18,733 nucleotides of DNA from Deltaproteobacteria bacterium (GTDB lineage: Bacteria > Desulfobacterota > DSM-4660 > Desulfatiglandales > B25-G16), in the NCBI GenBank assembly GCA_020348625.1, contig CP070752.1, positions 301,518 through 320,250 on the forward strand, read 5' to 3'. Below are positions 1 through 7,517 of the stretch, one piece after another. The translations under genes and the position numbers were made by a program. Below the pieces are notes generated by a model. The model was not told where the DNA came from. It was given only the letters and a program-made list of their open reading frames with translations, and did no database searches. How positions within the stretch are numbered: the first letter of the stretch is position 1; the number at the start of each line of letters is the position of its first letter.

Positions 1-888
1 ATTCAACAGCATGGCGCCAATCAAAATGGCAAAGATCATGCCCGTAGTCCGCCCCGCACTAAAAAGGCTGTCCATAACGGTTTGCCTATTAGCCAGTCCC
101 CTGACCGCCATGATGAAGAAACCCCCCAAGGCCCCAACTGCTGCCGATTCAGTTGGAGTGAAGACCCCCACATAGATACCGCCAATTACCACCAAAAACA
201 AACAACCTGCCACCCAGATATTTTTAAATCCGGAGAACCTTTCTCCCCAGGTCACCTGAGGTCCCGGAGGAGCCCAGTCGGGACGAAAACGGGTCATGAT
301 AAAGATCGTAAGCATATAAAGGCTGGCCTCAAGTATTCCAGGGAAAAAGCCAGCCATAAAAAGCCTGCCTATTGACTCCTCAGTCATTACCGCGTAAAGG
401 ACAAGAACTACGCTGGGAGGTATCAAGATCCCAATACTCCCACCAGCGGCAACGCATCCCGTGGCCAACTTTGGATTGTACCTAAACTTCCTCATCTCCG
501 CCAAGGCCACTGACCCCATGGTTGCTGCTGTGGCTAAGCTTGAGCCGGAAATAGCGGCAAAGCCCGCACATCCCCCCACGGTGGCCATGGCTAGACTGCC
601 CGGTATACCCCCGAGGATTTTGTTCATACCAAAGTAAAGATCCCTGCTCAACCGCGCACGGAACGCAACCTCTCCCATGAGCACGAAAAGGGGGATGACC
701 ACCATGGTATAAGAGGCCGAATACTGGTAGGGAAATGTCTTTAAGATGCTGAGCGCTCCGCTCATGCCAACGACATAGAATGCGCCGCAAAAGCCTATGA
801 GGGCCATACCGAAACCTACCGGCATACCCAAAAACAAGAGCATAAACAGGGCCATGAGGGCGATAATGGCAATAACCGTTAAATCCAT
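1..888 (-). CDS. dctM: TRAP transporter large permease (DctM family), partial
   Basis: This is the membrane subunit that carries substrate and sodium in a tripartite ATP-independent periplasmic (TRAP) importer of the inner membrane. An open frame of 296 codons runs from ATG 888 off the left edge of the window. DctM proteins are usually about 430 residues, so roughly the C-terminal third is missing. The start MDLTVIAIIALMALFMLLFLGMP, the long hydrophobic segments, the glycine-rich stretch GCAGFAAISGSSLATAATMG and the loop GGSIGILIPPS are typical of DctM. The ATG directly follows the stop codon of the small permease (TAGATG), so the two are probably translationally coupled. It is the last gene visible of the dctPQM order on the minus strand. 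The substrate is unknown, although the neighbouring catabolic genes suggest a carboxylate. Only the truncation by the window edge is unusual. Confidence 0.93.
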   Translation of the reverse strand, partial: MDLTVIAIIALMALFMLLFLGMPVGFGMALIGFCGAFYVVGMSGALSILKTFPYQYSASYTMVVIPLFVLMGEVAFRARLSRDLYFGMNKILGGIPGSLAMATVGGCAGFAAISGSSLATAATMGSVALAEMRKFRYNPKLATGCVAAGGSIGILIPPSVVLVLYAVMTEESIGRLFMAGFFPGILEASLYMLTIFIMTRFRPDWAPPGPQVTWGERFSGFKNIWVAGCLFLVVIGGIYVGVFTPTESAAVGALGGFFIMAVRGLANRQTVMDSLFSAGRTTGMIFAILIGAMLLN

Positions 889-1395
889 CTATTCCTCACC
901 TTTCGGTATCAGTGAGACCAATACATGTATTAACAATACCACACAGAGCAAAGCGCAACCAAAAGCCGCAAAGAGATAAAAGGGGTAAACAGGCACATGT
1001 AATATTGAAGATGTTAATCCTTCGGCTTGTAGGGCCTTGGCCCGCACTATATTCTGCTGAGCTATTAGGGCAAAGAGGCCCAAGCTGAGAATGGACATAA
1101 CACCCCTCAGCGCATTTTGGGCCGTCCGAGGCAAGCGAGAAACAACAAGGTCTATGATCACATGTCCATCTGCCGTTTCGGTGTAGCTAAGGGCACTGAA
1201 CACCACAACAGCCATCAGAAACATAACAAGTTCATTGCTGCTCGCTATAGGGCTATTAAACAGGTAGCGCAGGCAGACATCCGCCACAATGAGAAACATC
1301 AACGCCACCATGCCGCCTGCGCCACCTATAATGTAAACCACCCGGCTACAACGGTGAATTATCCGCCTCAAAGCATGCGCATAACCAGATTTCAT
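889..1395 (-). CDS. dctQ: TRAP transporter small permease (DctQ family)
   Basis: This is the small four-helix membrane subunit of the TRAP importer, which pairs with DctM. The 168-residue length is normal for the family. Four hydrophobic segments are visible at about residues 20-45, 55-72, 90-112 and 135-162. The N-terminal part contains the family-like stretch ADVCLRYLFNSPIASSNELV (residues about 39-58). The ATG at 1395 lies 26 bases after the DctP stop and is preceded by a moderate GAGG ribosome site about 11 bases away. The stop at 889-891 touches the DctM start. Function and partner assignments rest on family similarity and on gene order P-Q-M. Confidence 0.9.
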   Translation of the reverse strand: MKSGYAHALRRIIHRCSRVVYIIGGAGGMVALMFLIVADVCLRYLFNSPIASSNELVMFLMAVVVFSALSYTETADGHVIIDLVVSRLPRTAQNALRGVMSILSLGLFALIAQQNIVRAKALQAEGLTSSILHVPVYPFYLFAAFGCALLCVVLLIHVLVSLIPKGEE

Positions 1396-1421
1396 GGTTA
1401 TATGATCCTCGTTACTCGCCG

Positions 1422-2477
1422 CTATTTCGTGTACTGTTTCAAGAGCCGCTCCGCCTCATCGAGAACCGCTTTTCCCGGTAAGCCCTTTGCCTTCATATCA
1501 GACAGCCACCTTTCCCAGACGGGGGAAGTAATCTGCTTCCACTTCTTTACCTCTGCTGGTGAAAGCTCTATGATCTCTTTGCCTTTCATTGCCCCTACTT
1601 TCGCCTTGACCTCGTTGTTATAACGATCAAACTCTTTCCCAAAGAACAAGGACCCGGCGGCACCAGCATGCTCGTCAAATATCTTTTGAATGTCTGGGGG
1701 CAAGCCTTTCCAGGCATCAAGGTTCATCAGAAAAACGAGTGCCGGCTGGTACATGTATGCGGTAGTCCAATAGTCTGTTACCTCCCAGAGCCTGTGCCCA
1801 CCACAAGCCTCCCAGCTAATCATCCACCCGTCTATCACTCCCCTATCCATTGAGGTGTAAATCTCGCCTGGAGGCATGAGCGTAGGAGATGCCCCCAATT
1901 CCTTCAGCATTTCCGTTGGGGCACCGGCAAGGGACCTTATCTTCATCCCTTTAATATCTCCCGCAACGCGTACCGGCTTTTTGGTTCCGATCGGCGTTGG
2001 GGCATCACTGTAAAGATTAAGAACCTTTACGTCTGGGTAATCCTTCTTAAACTCTGGGATTTTTTCGTAAAGCGCCCAGAATATGCGGCTCCCAACCTCG
2101 GCACTGGGGAGGCCCAAAAAGGGGAGTTGTATCACGTTGGTGAGCGGGAAACGCCCCGGGAAGAAGCCCGGAATAACACAACCCATGTGAACAGCGCCTT
2201 GCTTAATCATCTCATAGGCCTCCATTGGCGGACCGAGAACGGCGCCCGGGTAAAAAGTCATCTTTACCTTACCGCCAGTAGCCTCCTCAACCTTCTTGAT
2301 CCAGGCCTGGTAAAAGAGAGCCTGTCCACCGGAAGGTGATCCATGATAATAGACGTTCAGTGATATGGGTTTGGCTGGCGCTTGTTTTGCGCCAACTGGC
2401 ATTAGAACGATCAGGGTCGCCGCCACTGCAATAACGAAAATACTCGTAAGTAACCTCGTCAATCCTTTCTTCTCCAT
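1422..2477 (-). CDS. dctP: TRAP transporter substrate-binding protein (DctP family)
   Basis: This is the periplasmic solute receptor of the TRAP importer: it binds the substrate and hands it to DctQM. The 351 residues begin with a basic start and a hydrophobic core (about residues 10-28), ending near VGAKQA, which is a classic Sec signal peptide. The mature part has DctP hallmarks: the GGKVKMTFYPGAVLGPP region after the first strand, an ALYEKIPEF helix, and GMKIRSLAGAP, which contains the conserved arginine that normally salt-bridges a substrate carboxylate. This is followed by MDRGVIDGWMIS. The start ATG has a strong site, GAAGGAG, 7 to 8 bases upstream. The ligand cannot be predicted from sequence. 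The retained arginine and the neighbouring BKACE and dehydrogenase genes favour an organic acid. Confidence 0.93.
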   Translation of the reverse strand: MEKKGLTRLLTSIFVIAVAATLIVLMPVGAKQAPAKPISLNVYYHGSPSGGQALFYQAWIKKVEEATGGKVKMTFYPGAVLGPPMEAYEMIKQGAVHMGCVIPGFFPGRFPLTNVIQLPFLGLPSAEVGSRIFWALYEKIPEFKKDYPDVKVLNLYSDAPTPIGTKKPVRVAGDIKGMKIRSLAGAPTEMLKELGASPTLMPPGEIYTSMDRGVIDGWMISWEACGGHRLWEVTDYWTTAYMYQPALVFLMNLDAWKGLPPDIQKIFDEHAGAAGSLFFGKEFDRYNNEVKAKVGAMKGKEIIELSPAEVKKWKQITSPVWERWLSDMKAKGLPGKAVLDEAERLLKQYTK

Positions 2478-2666
2478 GGCTTTTCTCCTTCTTCTAACTT
2501 TTTTCTTAGTTCGAATTCGGACTTGATGCCTGAGTCATTTTGCTATGGCACTTTTCGTTTTCACCTCCTTTCCTGCTATGCATGCATTATGGGGATCGAG
2601 GTTTCCTGGGCTAATTTGGATCTATAAGCCTCTGAGCATCGACCTTGCTGATTCTGGACTCGAGTC
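2478..2666 (-). other. Intergenic leader before dctP with an orphan strong ribosome-binding site
   Basis: The 189-bp gap separates the HCDH-family gene from dctP. On the minus strand an AAAGGAGGTGA site (2561-2571) is an almost full complement of the 16S 3' end, but no normal gene follows it. The nearest possible starts give only tiny peptides: GTG within the site followed by 8 codons, then an overlapping ATGA giving a 10-codon frame that ends before the dctP ribosome site. A near-palindrome (2510-2523, one mismatch) and a perfect 10-bp palindrome (2657-2666) are also present. No terminator-like hairpin with a T-run is seen, so read-through from upstream into dctP is possible. A leader peptide or a gene remnant would both fit. 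Confidence 0.4.
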
Positions 2667-3626
2667 TCAATCCCCCACCAACGATCCTCGTGCTTCCAGT
2701 CTCCTCAAGGTTCGTGCCATCTCGAGCAATCGTTTATCTCGTTCGCGATAGAGCTCTTGTTCGCTCTTTCCCTTATACTCGAAGAAACCTCGGCCTGTTT
2801 TAACGCCAAGGTATCCCTTGTCCACTAACTCTTGCAGCTTCTTGTATTCGTAGTCCAGCGGAACCTCCACAAATCCGGGGGGATGGCGGGTCTTCATGCT
2901 GATACCCCCAAAGTCATACCGAGCCACCACCCCCACCACCATCATGCGAAAGGCAAGGCCCACTATCACTGCCTCATCCAGGTGCTCGGGCGTGATATAA
3001 TCGTTGTCCAGGAGGAAGTTCACCTCGCGGTTCAGTGCGTGCTGGATACGGTTGACCGCGTAGCCCGCGATAAACTTGTTCATGACAACAGGGCGTTTGC
3101 CGATCTTCCGTAAGGTCTGAACCACAGAATCAAGGCTCGCCTGAGCCGTCTGCGGTCCCCCGGTCACATCCACCAGGGGGATCAACTGAGGAGGGGCATA
3201 CCAGTGGGTGATCAATACCTTGTCAGGGCGGGAGGTCTCTACGAAATCGAAGATATTCAAGAAAGAGGTATTGCTCGCCAACAGGGCCCTGGGGGGGCAG
3301 TAGGTGTCCAGCTGGATGAATATCTCCTTTTTTACCTCCACGTCCTCAAACACCGCCTCTATTGCCATATCAACATCCTCTGCCCCCTCTTTGAGGGAGG
3401 TGGTCCAGGTCACACGCTCGACGATGTTATCACGGGCTTCCTCCAGGAATCCCTCCTCTTCCATGGTCTGGAGGCTTGATTTCATCAAGTTCAAGCCCCG
3501 GTCCAGGGCCTGCTGGGTGGTATCGACCACGGAAACCCGGAAGCCTGCCTGGGCAAACGTCTGCGCGATCCCATGACCCATTACCCCCGCACCAACAATC
3601 AGGATCTTTCTTTTCTCTTGCTTCAT
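2667..3626 (-). CDS. 3-hydroxyacyl-CoA dehydrogenase-family NAD-dependent oxidoreductase
   Basis: The enzyme likely oxidises a 3-hydroxy acid or 3-hydroxyacyl-CoA to the 3-keto form with NAD+. Its 319 residues show an N-terminal Rossmann fold with GAGVMG (residues 12-17) and the acidic residue of VVDT near 35. The family active site follows: E90, S118-N119, the catalytic His141 in THWYAPPQLIPLVDV, and N192 in GYAVNRI; the C-terminal helical domain is complete. The ATG at 3626 is chosen because AGAGGA lies 7 bases upstream; an upstream TTG at 3665 would overlap the cupin gene and has weaker support. The motif HWYAPP instead of the usual HFFNPV hints at a non-classical substrate. Enzymes of this fold, such as L-carnitine dehydrogenase, are known to make the free 3-keto acid used by BKACE, which fits the BKACE two genes away. 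Confidence 0.85.
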   Translation of the reverse strand: MKQEKRKILIVGAGVMGHGIAQTFAQAGFRVSVVDTTQQALDRGLNLMKSSLQTMEEEGFLEEARDNIVERVTWTTSLKEGAEDVDMAIEAVFEDVEVKKEIFIQLDTYCPPRALLASNTSFLNIFDFVETSRPDKVLITHWYAPPQLIPLVDVTGGPQTAQASLDSVVQTLRKIGKRPVVMNKFIAGYAVNRIQHALNREVNFLLDNDYITPEHLDEAVIVGLAFRMMVVGVVARYDFGGISMKTRHPPGFVEVPLDYEYKKLQELVDKGYLGVKTGRGFFEYKGKSEQELYRERDKRLLEMARTLRRLEARGSLVGD

Positions 3627-3648
3627 AACGGTATCCTCTTGCTGAGCG

Positions 3649-3987
3649 TTAGTCAAGCTTGACAATGATCACAAGCATGGAACCCGGCTCGGTCCCCATG
3701 GCCTCAATGCTGCGTTCCTCGCCCGGTGGGATAAAGAGCACATCGCCCGGCTCAACGAGGTATTCGTCGCCCTGCTTTCCCCGCACCATGATAGAGCCAG
3801 AGATGCCGTAATAGATTCGCTCGGTGGGCGAGGCGTACATCTCGGCCCCTCCTTGAGGGAGGAAGTGGGAGATCGTAGCGCTGAGTCGCTGTGCTCCGTC
3901 CTTCGGACCTACCTTGTGAAGACCCCACTGATCGAAGTGGCGCTTTACCTCGACATGTTCACCTTCTCCTCTTTTAATGAGTTTCAT
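3649..3987 (-). CDS. Small cupin-domain protein lacking the metal-binding histidines
   Basis: This is a 112-residue single-domain cupin. The two cupin motifs are recognisable: GGAEMYASPTERIYYGISG (residues 46-64) and PGDVLFIPPGEER (80-92). In motif 1 the usual HxH pair is absent, leaving only E56, and in motif 2 the usual His is Arg92. A metal-dependent oxygenase or isomerase role is therefore unlikely, and ligand binding or sensing is more plausible. AAAGGAGG lies 8 bases before the ATG. It sits between the SDR gene and the HCDH-family gene in the same orientation with short gaps, so it belongs to the operon. The specific role is unknown. Confidence 0.8.
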   Translation of the reverse strand: MKLIKRGEGEHVEVKRHFDQWGLHKVGPKDGAQRLSATISHFLPQGGAEMYASPTERIYYGISGSIMVRGKQGDEYLVEPGDVLFIPPGEERSIEAMGTEPGSMLVIIVKLD

Positions 3988-4020
3988 TGCCAGAGCCTCC
4001 TTTCTTTGATAGTGTGCGAT

Positions 4021-4794
4021 TTAGCCGATCGCCGTCAGCCCGCCATCCAGGTAGATGATCTGACCGGTGATAAAATCCGAAGCCGGTGAGGCAAGAAACA
4101 CACAGAGCCCCGCCGCCTCCTTGGGATCGGCTACCCGCTTGAGGGGCACATTTCCCACGTATCGCTGAATCTGCTCAGGGGTGCGTTTCGCCAGTACCTC
4201 AGGGGTTGCCACCAGAGACGGGGCAATAGCATTGACCGTGATGTTGTATTGCGCCCACTCAGAGGCAAGTGCCCTGGTTATCATATCCACCGCTCCCTTG
4301 GTGGCACAGTAGCCCAGGTTTCCGCCCCACAGGGTGGCCCGTGCACCCCGCACCGATGAGAGGTTGATGATCTTGCCCTTCTTGTTGTTGATCATGGTCT
4401 TGCCGAACTCCCTGCAGCAAAACATGACTCCCCTCACGTTGAGATCAAAAAGGTAGTTCCAACCCTCCAAGGGGAATTTATCGGCAGGCTCCTTGGGAAA
4501 ACCCGAGCCATGGGCATTGACCAGTATGTCCACGGTGCCGAACTGAGAGACTATTTGCTCGGCTACCTGCATCACGCTCTGCTCATCATTCACGTCCACC
4601 TGAAACGCCGTGACCTCTGAGCCCGTATCGGCCTGAATGGTTTTGGCCACCTCCTGGAGCCGCTCCAGGTTGCGGCTTGCGATGGCAAGCCGAGCACCGT
4701 ACTGAGCCAGTCCGCTAGCCATTGATCCACCGATGCTGCCTGCTCCCCCTACAACGACAGCGACTTTGCCGTCTAATCGAAACATGTCCGCCAT
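4021..4794 (-). CDS. Short-chain dehydrogenase/reductase (classical SDR)
   Basis: This NAD(P)-dependent oxidoreductase probably interconverts a hydroxyl and a carbonyl on a pathway intermediate. The 257-residue length is standard for classical SDRs. Visible motifs are the cofactor loop GGAGSIG (residues 16-22), NAHG (93-96), N119, S146/S147 in NLSSVRG, the catalytic Y162-x3-K166 and the C-terminal FITGQIIYLDGG. The segment IASRNLERL after strand 2 has no acidic residue at the strand end and carries an Arg, which may favour NADP(H), but this is weak evidence. AAGGAGG lies 8 bases before ATG 4794. The gene follows the BKACE gene after about 50 bases and precedes the cupin gene. Its exact substrate is unknown. 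Confidence 0.92.
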   Translation of the reverse strand: MADMFRLDGKVAVVVGGAGSIGGSMASGLAQYGARLAIASRNLERLQEVAKTIQADTGSEVTAFQVDVNDEQSVMQVAEQIVSQFGTVDILVNAHGSGFPKEPADKFPLEGWNYLFDLNVRGVMFCCREFGKTMINNKKGKIINLSSVRGARATLWGGNLGYCATKGAVDMITRALASEWAQYNITVNAIAPSLVATPEVLAKRTPEQIQRYVGNVPLKRVADPKEAAGLCVFLASPASDFITGQIIYLDGGLTAIG

Positions 4795-4843
4795 ATCTTA
4801 GTCCTCCTTGTCTCACCCCTCTTGGGGCAATTCAATTTTACCC

Positions 4844-5713
4844 TCACAACGGCTTGAGGCCGAGTAGTTTCCGGGCCTCATTGGGTTTCATGGGCTCTTT
4901 GCCCAACTCCCGGGCAATCCGCACCGATCGAGCCACTACCTGGGCATTGCTAGCAGCAGGCTCACCCTTGCGGTAGTAAAGGTTATCCTCGAACCCGACA
5001 CGGATACCTCCCCCGAGGATCATGCCCATGGTAGTGAGAGGCAGTTCCTCCTTTCCGATGGCGAGGATGCTCCAGATCGTATCATCCGGTTCGGGAAGAT
5101 CCTCGAGAAACATCCATAGATGTCGAGGCGTCGCTTCCACACCTCCATGATACGCATGACCGAGCGCGAATTCCACGAGGTAGGGCTTGTCTACCAGGCC
5201 CTTGGCAATGAGGTTTTTTACCTCCCGCAGGTGAGAGAGATTGAATACCTCCATGGAGGGTTTCACCCCCGCCTCCCTCATCCTTTGGGCCCATTCTTCG
5301 AAGTGTTTCGCCCATCGCAAGTCCCCGGTGCCTGCATAGGGACCGAAGCTGCGGACCATCGTTCCCATATCCAGGGATGCCACCTCGGGTTTCGGATCCG
5401 CCCCGAGGCATCGTATCTTATCCTCCTCTGATACCTGGGGGCCGGTGCCGGTTGTATCCTGAATAATGATATCGCAACCGAGGGACCGTATCTTGCTGTG
5501 TATTTCGCTGTACACCGCCGGGTCTCCGGTGGGTATTCCGTTCTTGTCTCGGGCATGGATGTGGAGTTGACATGCACCTTCATTCCAGCAATCATAGACA
5601 GCTTTCGCGATCTCGTCAGGCTGTTCTGGTACATTGGGATTCCGATCCCTGGTTCCTGCAACCCCACCGGTTGTGGCCACCGTGATCATAACCTTATCTT
5701 CAGGTAATTTCAC
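4844..5713 (-). CDS. BKACE / 3-keto-5-aminohexanoate cleavage enzyme family (DUF849), copy 1
   Basis: Members of this family condense a 3-keto acid with acetyl-CoA to give acetoacetate and a new acyl-CoA, using a zinc ion in a TIM barrel. The 289 residues show the metal pair H51-x-H53 in LHIHARD, the strand-loop DIIIQDTTGTG, and GGGIRVGFEDN with the third metal ligand Glu. Starting with GTG at 5713, the gene lies two bases after the cyclase stop, and its GGAGG ribosome site is inside the last codons of that gene, so the two are coupled. By alignment from memory with the Kce reference enzyme, the active-site Glu14 position is Val18 here, so an amino-keto acid is probably not the substrate. The actual 3-keto acid is unknown. 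Confidence 0.92.
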   Translation of the reverse strand: MKLPEDKVMITVATTGGVAGTRDRNPNVPEQPDEIAKAVYDCWNEGACQLHIHARDKNGIPTGDPAVYSEIHSKIRSLGCDIIIQDTTGTGPQVSEEDKIRCLGADPKPEVASLDMGTMVRSFGPYAGTGDLRWAKHFEEWAQRMREAGVKPSMEVFNLSHLREVKNLIAKGLVDKPYLVEFALGHAYHGGVEATPRHLWMFLEDLPEPDDTIWSILAIGKEELPLTTMGMILGGGIRVGFEDNLYYRKGEPAASNAQVVARSVRIARELGKEPMKPNEARKLLGLKPL

Positions 5714-5715
5714 GC

Positions 5716-6471
5716 CTACTCCTCCACAATAGCCACTAACCGAACCAAAGAGGCATCGCCCTCCTCATACTTGATGGGAAAGGCCGCAATGGTACAGCGC
5801 ATTCCGGTTACCTCATCAACGTCGCCGCCGGCGTTCTCGATACCGGGGATTCCGGCACCGTAGAGAATCCGGTGGGCCGGTTCATTTTCAGGGTATTCTA
5901 TATCCGGGTCCCGTCCCGTCTCTCGCCGGTACTCCTCATCCAGCCAGGGCATTACCTTGGAGAGGGGATAGTGTCCCAACGCGAGGTCAGTGGCGCCGGC
6001 AGTCTGGGCAACCCCTTTCACCTTTTTCTTCACGAGCCACTCAGCCCCCTTTCGGTAGAGCCCGGGATAGTGATTCCAATACTCATAGTCTGAGACCTTC
6101 CATTTATGATGCCACCCCGTGTTGATCACCACCCAGTCTCCCGGTTCTATCTTAGGCTTGGCCTTCTCCAGGTCTTCTGGGGTGATTTCTTCCCATTTCT
6201 TCTTGTACCTCATATCCACGACCACACCGGTCCCATAACAGCTGGTGAGCGGCAGTTGGTCGATTGACCATCCTCCTGGTGTTACGTGGATCTCGGCATC
6301 CATATGGGTGCCGTGATGCATCTTTAAGGTGAGAACCGTGGTGTAGCGTCCCTTGTCACGAGCGGGGTATGCAACCCGTCTGATCTCCACATCCGGCATT
6401 TCCCCAGGGTGAGGCCACATGGGTGTATTCCGCCCTAACGGGTGGCTTAGATCAACAATTTTGGTACTCAT
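5716..6471 (-). CDS. Cyclase-family metal-dependent hydrolase (kynurenine formamidase-like), copy A
   Basis: The protein belongs to the cyclase/kynurenine formamidase family (PF04199), whose members hydrolyse amide or ring bonds with bound metal. In 251 residues it keeps H52-x3-H56-x-D58-x3-H62 in the stretch MHHGTHMDAEIHV, HYPLSKVMPW in the middle, and IENAGGDVDEVTG near the end, which supplies the usual catalytic Glu. The family motif normally reads HxGTHxDxPxH; here the Pro is Glu60. AAAGGAG precedes ATG 6471 by about 8 bases. It is the first structural gene after the GntR regulator and overlaps functionally with the following BKACE gene through a shared ribosome site. A ring-opening step feeding BKACE is inferred, not shown. 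Confidence 0.9.
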   Translation of the reverse strand: MSTKIVDLSHPLGRNTPMWPHPGEMPDVEIRRVAYPARDKGRYTTVLTLKMHHGTHMDAEIHVTPGGWSIDQLPLTSCYGTGVVVDMRYKKKWEEITPEDLEKAKPKIEPGDWVVINTGWHHKWKVSDYEYWNHYPGLYRKGAEWLVKKKVKGVAQTAGATDLALGHYPLSKVMPWLDEEYRRETGRDPDIEYPENEPAHRILYGAGIPGIENAGGDVDEVTGMRCTIAAFPIKYEEGDASLVRLVAIVEE

Positions 6472-6588
6472 TTTTATACTCCTTTTTTAAACGGTTATGT
6501 ATCTTAGCTCAAGCAATACTCTAGTTTTTCCATCCAAGCAGACATTGAAACATCCTTATAAGAACACCTTTATGATTTCATAGCAAAT
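6472..6588 (-). other. Gap between GntR regulator 1 and cyclase A
   Basis: This 117-bp spacer holds the AAAGGAG ribosome site of the cyclase gene. It is A/T-rich with a TATAAG hexamer near 6554-6560 on the minus strand, but I cannot pair it with a convincing -35 element at standard spacing. No hairpin followed by a T-run is seen. The structural genes may therefore be read through from the regulator promoter or have their own weak promoter here. Confidence 0.3.
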
Positions 6589-7317
6589 TCACGTTCTCGT
6601 CAACTCTATGCGATATTTGTATAAGTCAGGCCGGAAATACGTTAACGACATAAACAAGGGCGAACCATCTCTGGAATAGTATTCCCGTTCGATAACAAGA
6701 ACAGGGCTCTTTGGTGGAATGGATAGGTTTCTCGCAACGACCTCATCGGCTACCGCCACATCGATCGTTTGACTCGCACGGTGTGCCCTTGTATTCGATT
6801 TCTCCTCGACAAACACGATCATGTCAATCTTTTCCGACAGCTCTTCCGGGGAAATCTTTTCCCCCAAATCAGGAGGTAGATAGACAAAGGAATAACCAAA
6901 AGGCCCTTTTGTGGCTAACCGAACCGCTTCAACCATAAAAACCTTTTGATGTTCCTTTAACTTAAATACCTTGGCCACATGAGGTGGGGGAAGAAATTCC
7001 TTGTATGCTAAGACCTTGAGACGAGTGCCTCTCCCCGCAGCGATCAGGTTTTCAATCGTGCCCTTCAAGGCCAGCTGCTTAAGCCCCGTTCTATCGGTTA
7101 CAAAACTGCCCTTTCCACGCTCCCGATAAATAAAGCCCTCCTGCACCAATTCTGAGAGGGCTTGACGCACGGTAGCGCGGCTGAGTCCATAATCGATGCA
7201 GAGCGCGGATTCCGATGGCAGGCGCTCCTGACCTTTTAGTTCATTTGAAAGGATCTTAGATTTGAGGATATTCTTGAGTTGAAAATAAAGAGGAGTTGGT
7301 CCAGGATCAAACAGCAT
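6589..7317 (-). CDS. GntR-family transcriptional regulator, HutC/UTRA type, copy 1
   Basis: This is a ligand-responsive DNA-binding repressor or activator. In 242 residues, a winged-helix domain (about 5-75) shows LPSESALCIDYGLSRATVRQ and GFIYRERGKGSFVTD. A UTRA effector domain (about 95-240) follows, with PFGYSFVYLPP and the terminal SLTYFRPDLYKYRIELTR. The start MLFDPGPTPLYFQ is conserved with the second regulator in this window (15200-15928), which is also 242 residues from its best start. The recognition helices differ by only a few residues. It is transcribed toward the cyclase/BKACE genes and diverges from the ene-reductase. It most likely controls both and responds to a pathway acid or CoA ester; the effector is unknown. 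Confidence 0.93.
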   Translation of the reverse strand: MLFDPGPTPLYFQLKNILKSKILSNELKGQERLPSESALCIDYGLSRATVRQALSELVQEGFIYRERGKGSFVTDRTGLKQLALKGTIENLIAAGRGTRLKVLAYKEFLPPPHVAKVFKLKEHQKVFMVEAVRLATKGPFGYSFVYLPPDLGEKISPEELSEKIDMIVFVEEKSNTRAHRASQTIDVAVADEVVARNLSIPPKSPVLVIEREYYSRDGSPLFMSLTYFRPDLYKYRIELTRT

Positions 7318-7361
7318 GCCCTTTCTCCCAAAGGAAGAGATCAGACTATCTGATGAGAGAC

Positions 7362-7378
7362 TTATAATAACATTATAA
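7362..7378. promoter_or_regulatory. Inverted repeat between divergent GntR 1 and ene-reductase, possible operator
   Basis: TTATAAT-AAC-ATTATAA is a perfect 7-bp inverted repeat with a 3-bp spacer. The same stretch also reads as a direct repeat, with TTATAATAAC at 7362-7371 and 7373-7382. It sits just downstream of a candidate minus-strand promoter for the regulator, the layout expected of an autoregulatory operator. The sequence is very A/T-rich, so chance is possible. Confidence 0.4.
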
Positions 7379-7382
7379 TAAC

Positions 7383-7410
7383 CTAATATCTAATATATAT
7401 CATTTGTCAA
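7383..7410 (-). promoter_or_regulatory. Candidate sigma70-type promoter for GntR regulator 1
   Basis: On the minus strand, a consensus -35 TTGACA (7405-7410) is followed after 16 bases by TATTAG (7383-7388). On the plus strand the overlapping TTGTCA (7404-7409) has a 17-base spacer to TAGCAT (7427-7432), which could drive the ene-reductase. The two promoters would overlap at their -35 elements, a common arrangement for divergent control by one regulator. Confidence 0.35.
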
Positions 7411-7517
7411 TAAAAAAACTTTTTGCTAGCATTATTCTTGAGCAACACGAATATAAATAAGTTCGAGTATATCCTAAACCTGCCTCACACATCAGCGAAA
7501 CTAAGGAGATTCTAGAA

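Noticed and set aside
2545..2751. Plus-strand ORF over the dctP leader and HCDH 3' end
   Set aside because: Antisense to the HCDH gene end, poor ribosome site and no recognisable family.
3652..3663. GTCAAGCTTGAC palindrome as an extra operator
   Set aside because: It lies inside the cupin/HCDH coding junction, its sequence is unlike the TTGTCATGACAA site, and there is no promoter beside it.
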